From: an uncultured Clostridia bacterium
GTDB taxonomy: Bacteria; Bacillota; Clostridia; Christensenellales; Borkfalkiaceae
Assembly (NCBI GenBank): GCA_944368065.1
Contig: CALVWV010000010.1
Coordinates: 1 to 46,533 of the forward strand
Direction of reading: 5' to 3'
Length of the DNA: 46,533 nt
Shown here: one piece after another, positions 42,303 through 46,533 of the stretch
Layout of the letters: each line of letters begins with the position of its first letter
Position numbering within the stretch: the stretch's first letter is position 1
Notes under the pieces: generated by a model
What the model saw: only the letters and a program-made list of their open reading frames with translations
The model's database searches: none
What the model was told of the DNA's origin: nothing
Made by a program: the position numbers and the translations under genes

Positions 42303-42335
42303 AACCGCAGGTTGCGTAAAACACAACCTGCGGTT
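42303..42335 (+). terminator. terminator of the purine operon
   Basis: AACCGCAGGTTG / CAACCTGCGGTT (12 bp) with a nine-base loop, followed by TATGATATT. The T-tract is poor, but the stem is strong and well placed. Confidence 0.65.
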
Positions 42336-42358
42336 TATGATATTCAACTTATGGTACG

Positions 42359-42387
42359 TTGTAATAAGTTTGCGCTGAAGTTATAAT
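42359..42387 (+). promoter_or_regulatory. promoter of the XRE regulator
   Basis: TTGTAA (42359-42364), a 17-bp spacer and TATAAT (42382-42387), followed by a full AAGGAGGT ribosome site before the ATG. Confidence 0.8.
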
Positions 42388-42416
42388 ATCGGCATAAACC
42401 AAGGAGGTAAAAAAAT

Positions 42417-42893
42417 ATGTCAACACTCGGACAGAGGATAGCGGGTTACCGCAAGGCGGCTTCGCTCACGCAGGAGGAGCTTGCGGAAAAATGTTCGGTA
42501 TCCGCACAGGCGGTATCCAAGTGGGAGAACGATATCTCCGCGCCCGATATTTCGCTCATACCCGTGCTTGCAAAACTTTTCAACGTATCCTGCGACGAGC
42601 TTCTCGGCGTCAGCCGCAAGGAAGTGCAGGCTGTTCCCGAACAGTGCGTGGATTTGAATAAAATGCTTTTTAAAATGAAAGTGCTCTCTGCGCGCGGGGA
42701 CAAGGTCAACATAAATCTGCCTTTGCAGATAGCCGAATCATTCATAAAAAATGCCAATTTCGGCTCTGACAGCGAGGCAATCAGAAATATTGATTTTGCC
42801 GGGCTTGTTTCTATGGTGAAGATGGGGGCAGTCGGAAAGCTCATGGAGGTAAACTCTGCCGACGGCGACACCGTGGAGATTTGGGTAGAATGA
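42417..42893 (+). CDS. XRE-family HTH regulator with a C-terminal SHOCT-like domain
   Basis: A 158-residue protein. Residues about 1-65 are a Cro/cI-type helix-turn-helix (LGQRIAGYRKAASLTQEELAEKCSVSAQAVSKWENDISAPDI). Residues about 90-158 form a second domain, VNINLPLQIAESFI ... IDFAGLVSMVKMGAVGKLMEVNSADGDTVEIWVE. This resembles the domain found in YvlB/DUF4097-associated proteins; its ligand is unknown. The stop overlaps the ATG of a small gene whose product looks like that second domain alone. It probably regulates its own operon. Confidence 0.85.
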   Translation: MSTLGQRIAGYRKAASLTQEELAEKCSVSAQAVSKWENDISAPDISLIPVLAKLFNVSCDELLGVSRKEVQAVPEQCVDLNKMLFKMKVLSARGDKVNINLPLQIAESFIKNANFGSDSEAIRNIDFAGLVSMVKMGAVGKLMEVNSADGDTVEIWVE

Positions 42894-43114
42894 AATGCCG
42901 CATCAGAAAAAGCGGAAAGATTGGCGTAACAATCCCTTTGCCCGCGCGGATTGCCTTGCGCGTATTGTTTTCCGATTGCTCCTATAAGGAGCTTCCGCGT
43001 TCGGAGCTTAAAAATATTTTCTGCAGTCTGAAAGCCGCCAAAAAAATATGGGGTCATCTGACTGTACTGGAAATACATTCATCGGACGGGTACGAAGTTA
43101 CCTTAACTTTATGA
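42890..43114 (+). CDS. small stand-alone homologue of the XRE protein's C-terminal domain
   Basis: A 74-residue protein (MKCRIRKSGKIGVTIPLPARI...) that aligns by eye along its length with the C-terminal domain of the upstream regulator: VTIPLPARIALRVLF against VNINLPLQIAESFI, and VLEIHSSDGYEVTLTL against LMEVNSADGDTVEIWV. It has no HTH. The ATG overlaps the upstream TGA (ATGA), so translation is coupled. It could be an antagonist or partner formed by domain duplication (inference). Confidence 0.7.
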   Translation: MKCRIRKSGKIGVTIPLPARIALRVLFSDCSYKELPRSELKNIFCSLKAAKKIWGHLTVLEIHSSDGYEVTLTL

Positions 43115-43123
43115 AAAAGCAGA

Positions 43124-43151
43124 GCGGCGGCGCAAAATTTTGCGCCGCCGC
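43124..43151 (+). terminator. terminator-like perfect palindrome
   Basis: A 28-bp perfect palindrome (GCGGCGGCGCAAAA and complement) just after the XRE operon, with a weak downstream T-tract. It separates the operon from the nrdR promoter. Confidence 0.65.
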
Positions 43152-43155
43152 ATAC

Positions 43156-43184
43156 TTTACAACCACAATATTTTGTGGTATAAT
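43156..43184 (+). promoter_or_regulatory. nrdR promoter with NrdR-box-like palindrome in the spacer
   Basis: TTTACA (43156-43161), a 17-bp spacer and TATAAT (43179-43184). The spacer is occupied by ACCACAATATTTTGTGGT (43162-43179), close to the NrdR-box pattern (aCACwATATwGTGt-like). A second 15-bp palindrome, TGGTATAATATACCA (43176-43190), overlaps the -10. Autoregulation by NrdR is the natural reading. Confidence 0.7.
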
Positions 43185-43235
43185 ATACCAAAACGGCGGC
43201 AAAAATATTTCCGCGTAACGTAAGAGGTGAAAATT

Positions 43236-43721
43236 ATGAAGTGCATGTACTGCGGCTGTGAAGACAGCAAGGTTATAGACAGCCGTTCGGCCGACGAAGG
43301 CAGGACGATACGCAGAAGAAGGGAATGCCTCGCCTGCGGCAGAAGGTTCACCACTTACGAAACCATTGAGGACACGCCCGTGCTCGTCATAAAGTCGAGC
43401 GGCAACAGGCAGGCTTTCGACCCCCAGAAGATAAAGAACGGCGTGATAAAGGCGTGTGAAAAGCGCCCCGTTCCCATGGCTAAAATCGATGCCCTCGTGG
43501 ACAGCGTGTCAAAACAGGTTTATAATTCCATGGAGCAGGAAATTTCCTCCAAAGCCATAGGCGAAATGGTCATGAAGGAGCTCAAAAATATAGATGAAGT
43601 GGCGTATGTGCGCTATGCGTGCGTGTACCGTTCGTTCAACGATATATCCAGCTTTATGGCAGAACTTCAGAGCCTTATGGAAAACAAGCAGGGCTCTGCT
43701 CCCGACGGCAAAAAAGAATAA
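43236..43721 (+). CDS. nrdR: transcriptional repressor NrdR
   Basis: Zinc-ribbon/ATP-cone repressor of ribonucleotide reductase genes, 161 residues. The zinc ribbon uses Cys3/Cys6 (MKCMYCGC) and Cys31/Cys34 (ECLACGRRF). The ATP-cone begins near LVIKSSGNRQAFDPQKI and senses dATP/ATP. The start is ATG 43236, with GAGG eight bases upstream; GTG 43227 would overlap the ribosome site. No nrd genes are in the window, so its main targets lie elsewhere. Confidence 0.96.
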   Translation: MKCMYCGCEDSKVIDSRSADEGRTIRRRRECLACGRRFTTYETIEDTPVLVIKSSGNRQAFDPQKIKNGVIKACEKRPVPMAKIDALVDSVSKQVYNSMEQEISSKAIGEMVMKELKNIDEVAYVRYACVYRSFNDISSFMAELQSLMENKQGSAPDGKKE

Positions 43722-43781
43722 ACGAGCCGTCGGCAAAAGTACCTGCAGGGTGCTTTGACTTTTCAATCAGTACATATTGCG

Positions 43782-43804
43782 CCGCTCCTATGGGGCGGCT
43801 TTTG
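43782..43804 (+). terminator. weak terminator between nrdR and ispG
   Basis: GCCGCTCC / GGGGCGGC (8 bp with one G-U) and a TAT loop, then TTTTGAAT. It is a short T-tract, so probably partial. Confidence 0.45.
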
Positions 43805-43817
43805 AATGGGAGGGATT

Positions 43818-44861
43818 ATGACCCACAAAGTTAAAATCGGCAACCTTTATATAGGTGGCGGCGAAAGCGTAAAGATTCAGTCCATGTGCACGGTAAAGAC
43901 TTCGCGCACGGACGATGTGTGCGCCCAGATATCCGCGCTCGAGGAGGCGGGGTGCGAAATCATACGCGTATCCGTGCTCGACGAAGAGGACGCCGCGGCT
44001 ATAAAAGAAATTAAAAGAAGGATAAAAATACCCTTGGTTGCCGATATTCATTTTTCGGCAAAGCTTGCGGTTGCCGCAATTGAGGCGGGCTGCGACAAGG
44101 TGCGCATAAACCCGGGCAACATCGGTGGCGAAAATAACGTGAAGCTGGTTGCCGACTGCATAAAAGCACACGGCATACCCGTGCGCGTAGGCTCGAATAC
44201 GGGCAGCATAGAAAAGGAATTTCTTGCAAAGTACGGCGTAAGCGAAGTATCGCTCGTCGAAAGCGCTTTGAAAAGCGTTGCCATGCTCGAAAAATACGGC
44301 GTAGGCGACATAGTAATTTCGGTAAAGGCTTCGTCAGTGCCGCTCACATACAAGGCATACACAATGCTTTCTTCCCGCACCGATTATCCCCTCCATATCG
44401 GCGTTACCGAAGCGGGCACTTACGAAAGTGCGCTCGTCAAATCTTCTGCGGCGCTCGGCGCGCTTTTATTAAGCGGCATAGGCGATACAATCCGCGTATC
44501 CATCACGGGCGACCCCGTGCGCGAAATTCATGCCGCGCGCAGAATACTTCAGGCCGTAGGTCTTGATAAAAATTTTGCAGACGTTGTATCCTGCCCCACG
44601 TGCGGCAGGTGCCAGTGGAATTCGGCAGCGCTCGCAGAGCTTGTCTCCGAAAAGGTAAAAAATATAAAAAAGCCGCTCAAAATTGCCGTAATGGGGTGCG
44701 TAGTCAACGGCCCCGGCGAGGCGTCGGAGGCGGATATAGGCATTGCGGGCGCAAAAGATTACTGCGTGATATTCCGCAGGGGCAAGGTTGAAAGAAGGGT
44801 GCCCGCAGACAGCGCCGTGCAGGAGTTTTTAAAGGAGATAGAAAGCCTTACAGATGACTGA
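43818..44861 (+). CDS. ispG: 4-hydroxy-3-methylbut-2-enyl diphosphate synthase IspG (GcpE)
   Basis: A [4Fe-4S] enzyme of 347 residues for the penultimate step of the MEP isoprenoid pathway. Motifs: VKIQSMCTVKT, VADIHFSAKLA, KVRINPGNIG, the cluster cysteines in SCPTCGRCQWN, and MGCVVNGPGEASEADIG. The start is ATG 43818 (GGGAGGG site); the frame is open to 43806. The stop overlaps the next gene by eight bases. In Clostridia ispG is commonly followed by polC, which fits the next entry. Confidence 0.97.
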   Translation: MTHKVKIGNLYIGGGESVKIQSMCTVKTSRTDDVCAQISALEEAGCEIIRVSVLDEEDAAAIKEIKRRIKIPLVADIHFSAKLAVAAIEAGCDKVRINPGNIGGENNVKLVADCIKAHGIPVRVGSNTGSIEKEFLAKYGVSEVSLVESALKSVAMLEKYGVGDIVISVKASSVPLTYKAYTMLSSRTDYPLHIGVTEAGTYESALVKSSAALGALLLSGIGDTIRVSITGDPVREIHAARRILQAVGLDKNFADVVSCPTCGRCQWNSAALAELVSEKVKNIKKPLKIAVMGCVVNGPGEASEADIGIAGAKDYCVIFRRGKVERRVPADSAVQEFLKEIESLTDD

Positions 44862-46389
44862 AGATATATTGACCGAAGTCCGCGCGACCAGCGGACTTAA
44901 AAATGCGATAATGGGCGGAGTGGAGCTGACGCAGGCGACGTCAGAAGTTACGGTCTGCCTCATAACGGACACGCCGTATTCTGAAAGCGACTACAAGTCT
45001 GCGTATTCCGCGGTGAGAAAGTACGTTCCGTCAGCCTTTTCGCTCGAGCTTAAAATATCCAAACTCACGCCCGACTGCGCTATGGTCAAGCGCAGAATAC
45101 TTTCGATAATAGGCGAAAAATTCCCCGCGCTCGCCTCGGTTACTGGCGAAAACGGCGTCGAGGTGACAAAGGACGGAGACGGCTTTTCCTTTGTCGTTAC
45201 GGCGCTTACGTCCTCACGCTCGCAGGACGTGGTAAAGACCGTGGAAGACGCGCTCAAAAAATCTTTCTGCGGTTCTTTCCGCGGAAGCGTATCAAAGGAA
45301 AAGCTCAATGTTTCGGACATATCCGTGGAGGAAACGGTAGTGGAAGAAAATTTTGAAGCTCCCGTCCGCACCTTCCCCGTAGAAAATTTTTCGCCTATAG
45401 AGAGCGCCGACGCGCCCAAGCGCGCGCTGTATATCGCCGACTTTAATTTCGTTGGCGAAAACGCGGTAGTCTGCGGAAGCGTAATAGACATACAGGAGCG
45501 CTCATATACCCGTTCCAACGGAGAAGAAAAGCCTTATTTCAACATAACGCTTTCGGACGGCACGGGCAACATGCGCCTTACTTATTTTTCGCGCAAGAAG
45601 AGCGTGGATAAAATAAGGGAGATAAAGGTCGGCGAAAACATAGTCTGCAACTGCCGCAGCGAAGTGCACGGCGGCATGTTGCGCTATACCGCGACGATGA
45701 TAAACTACGGCGCCCCGCCCGAAAATTTTGTGCCCGAAAAGCGCAAGGCGCGCCCCGTGCCCAAGGCATATCACACCATATTCCCCGAAGAGTTCACCGA
45801 CTATACCCAGGCAGATTTCTTTACGGACGCGACCCTGCCCGAATGTTTCAAGGGCACGTCTTTCGTCGTGTTCGATCTCGAAACAACGGGCCTTTGCACT
45901 ACTCCCGTGGCGGGTGAGATGGACGGCATAATTGAAATCGGCGCATACAAGGTTACAGACGGCGAAATCCGCGAAAAGTTTTCCACTTTCGTCAACCCCG
46001 AGCGCAGCGCGCCCCTTGACCCCAAGATAGTTGAGCTTACGGGCATACCCGAAGAAACGGTAAAAAGCGCGCCCAGCTATAAGGACGTTCTGCCCGATTT
46101 CGTAAAGTTCTGCGACGGTTCCGTCCTCGTAGGTCACAACGCAGCGGGGTTCGACATAAAGTTCATTGATTTCTACTGCAGGGAGCTCGGCTACGCGCCC
46201 GATTGCAGGGTAATAGATACGCTCTTTCTCTCCCAGCAGCTTTTAAGACTTTCAAACAACAAGCTCAACACTGTGGCGGAACATTTCGGCATAACATTCA
46301 ACCACCACAGGGCGGAAGACGACGCGCTCGCCACGGCAAAAATATTCATCGAGCTCATAAAAATAAAAAAATCTTTCCCAAATTACTGA
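44854..46389 (+). CDS. PolC-like stand-alone protein: N-terminal domain, OB fold and DEDDh exonuclease, no polymerase
   Basis: A complete 511-residue ORF at the usual polC position after ispG. Residues 1-~180 resemble the PolC N-terminal domain. About 190-285 is the PolC OB domain (ALYIADFNFVGENAVVCGSV, RSNGEEKPYFNITLSDGTG). After a ~50-residue linker comes a DEDDh exonuclease with all motifs intact: FDLETTGL, GHNAAGFDIKF and HHRAEDDALAT. The PHP segment that separates OB from exonuclease in true PolC is missing, and the protein stops right after the exonuclease. PHP and polymerase domains are therefore absent, and no remnant follows before 46533. It is a natural candidate for a separate proofreading/clamp-associated subunit (inference). 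Confidence 0.85.
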   Translation: MTEDILTEVRATSGLKNAIMGGVELTQATSEVTVCLITDTPYSESDYKSAYSAVRKYVPSAFSLELKISKLTPDCAMVKRRILSIIGEKFPALASVTGENGVEVTKDGDGFSFVVTALTSSRSQDVVKTVEDALKKSFCGSFRGSVSKEKLNVSDISVEETVVEENFEAPVRTFPVENFSPIESADAPKRALYIADFNFVGENAVVCGSVIDIQERSYTRSNGEEKPYFNITLSDGTGNMRLTYFSRKKSVDKIREIKVGENIVCNCRSEVHGGMLRYTATMINYGAPPENFVPEKRKARPVPKAYHTIFPEEFTDYTQADFFTDATLPECFKGTSFVVFDLETTGLCTTPVAGEMDGIIEIGAYKVTDGEIREKFSTFVNPERSAPLDPKIVELTGIPEETVKSAPSYKDVLPDFVKFCDGSVLVGHNAAGFDIKFIDFYCRELGYAPDCRVIDTLFLSQQLLRLSNNKLNTVAEHFGITFNHHRAEDDALATAKIFIELIKIKKSFPNY

Positions 46390-46395
46390 TAAAGG

Positions 46396-46424
46396 TTGCA
46401 AAATGCAAACAGCCGTGGTATAAT
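46396..46424 (+). promoter_or_regulatory. promoter of a transcript leaving the window
   Basis: TTGCAA (46396-46401), a 17-bp spacer and TATAAT (46419-46424), with TGG as extended -10. No gene is visible in the remaining ~110 bp, so this heads a leader or small RNA continuing past the edge. Confidence 0.75.
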
Positions 46425-46450
46425 AAAAACAGCCTTAATATTAAAGTTAA

Positions 46451-46478
46451 GATTGAGTGCCTTGCGGGGCACTCAATC
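46451..46478 (+). repeat. hairpin in the leader at the right edge
   Basis: GATTGAGTGCC / GGCACTCAATC (11-bp perfect stem) with a TTGCGG loop and no T-tract. A second short GGGC/GCCC pairing follows (about 46500-46518). It may be part of a structured 5' leader, perhaps of a rimP-nusA operon if the Bacillota order holds. Confidence 0.55.
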
Positions 46479-46533
46479 GCTGTATAAAGGGCAATTCGAC
46501 GGGCTATAGTGTGCGCCCAAATGCAAAGCTGCG

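Noticed and set aside
1..46533. CRISPR arrays, tRNA/rRNA genes, insertion sequences, prophage or defence islands
   Set aside because: No repeat-spacer pattern, no tRNA cloverleaf or rRNA sequence, and no transposase, integrase or restriction-type protein was seen. The gene content is conserved housekeeping.

Overview
The window is ordinary chromosomal DNA from an anaerobic Bacillota (Clostridia-type) bacterium. Three things support this: the tig-clpP-clpX-lon-engB gene order, an Rnf complex with its adjacent Gx-type membrane protein, and an ispG-to-polC junction. Strong AGGAGG-type ribosome sites and near-consensus sigma-A promoters (17-bp spacers) are frequent. The finer lineage cannot be read from the sequence. 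I see no rRNA, tRNA, CRISPR array, insertion sequence, prophage or plasmid origin.

Layout. 1-4283 (minus): rnfC-rnfD-rnfG, running off the left edge, preceded by a Gx-transporter-like protein. 4651-8323 (minus): a membrane-anchored protein of unknown function, a pair of small winged-helix-like proteins with C-terminal membrane anchors, and the ribosome quality-control factor RqcH. 8557-15789 (plus): trigger factor, ClpP, ClpX, Lon and EngB, then a degenerate polyprenyl-phosphate sugar-phosphotransferase-like protein. 15998-17161 (minus): a cation diffusion facilitator. 17317-21831 (plus): LspA-RluD, a small membrane protein, Der and PlsY. 21906-22388 (minus): a small membrane protein. 22651-24882 (plus): an aconitase-family hydratase. 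25004-25615 (minus): a cysteine-rich secreted protein. 25679-28818 (plus): a structured leader with a terminator, a TM1266-type regulator and a NitT/TauT-like ABC importer. 29134-29439 (minus): DUF1294. 29492-42252 (plus): the purine operon purE-purC-(purF-like)-purF-purM-purN-purH-purD-purL. 42417-46389 (plus): an XRE regulator with a small partner, nrdR, ispG and a PolC-like protein made only of N-terminal, OB and exonuclease domains.

How the genes work together. The tig/clp/lon block is a protein-quality module. The Rnf genes encode part of a ferredoxin:NAD+ ion pump. The purine operon carries the committed pathway from PRPP to IMP except purK and purB, and contains two adjacent PurF homologues. 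One of these has lost the glutaminase nucleophile.

Most notable observations: (1) a stand-alone PolC N-terminal/OB/exonuclease protein at the usual polC position, with no PHP or polymerase part; (2) an attenuator-like RNA leader before the TM1266-type gene, with mutually exclusive pairings; (3) the glutaminase-dead PurF paralogue; (4) an apparently duplicated FMN-binding module in RnfG; (5) a sugar phosphotransferase homologue without the catalytic Asp-Glu pair; (6) an NrdR-box-like palindrome filling the nrdR promoter spacer; (7) several promoters placed so that the mRNAs would be leaderless. No wholly new multi-gene system is evident. All domain calls come from reading the translated sequence, without database searches.
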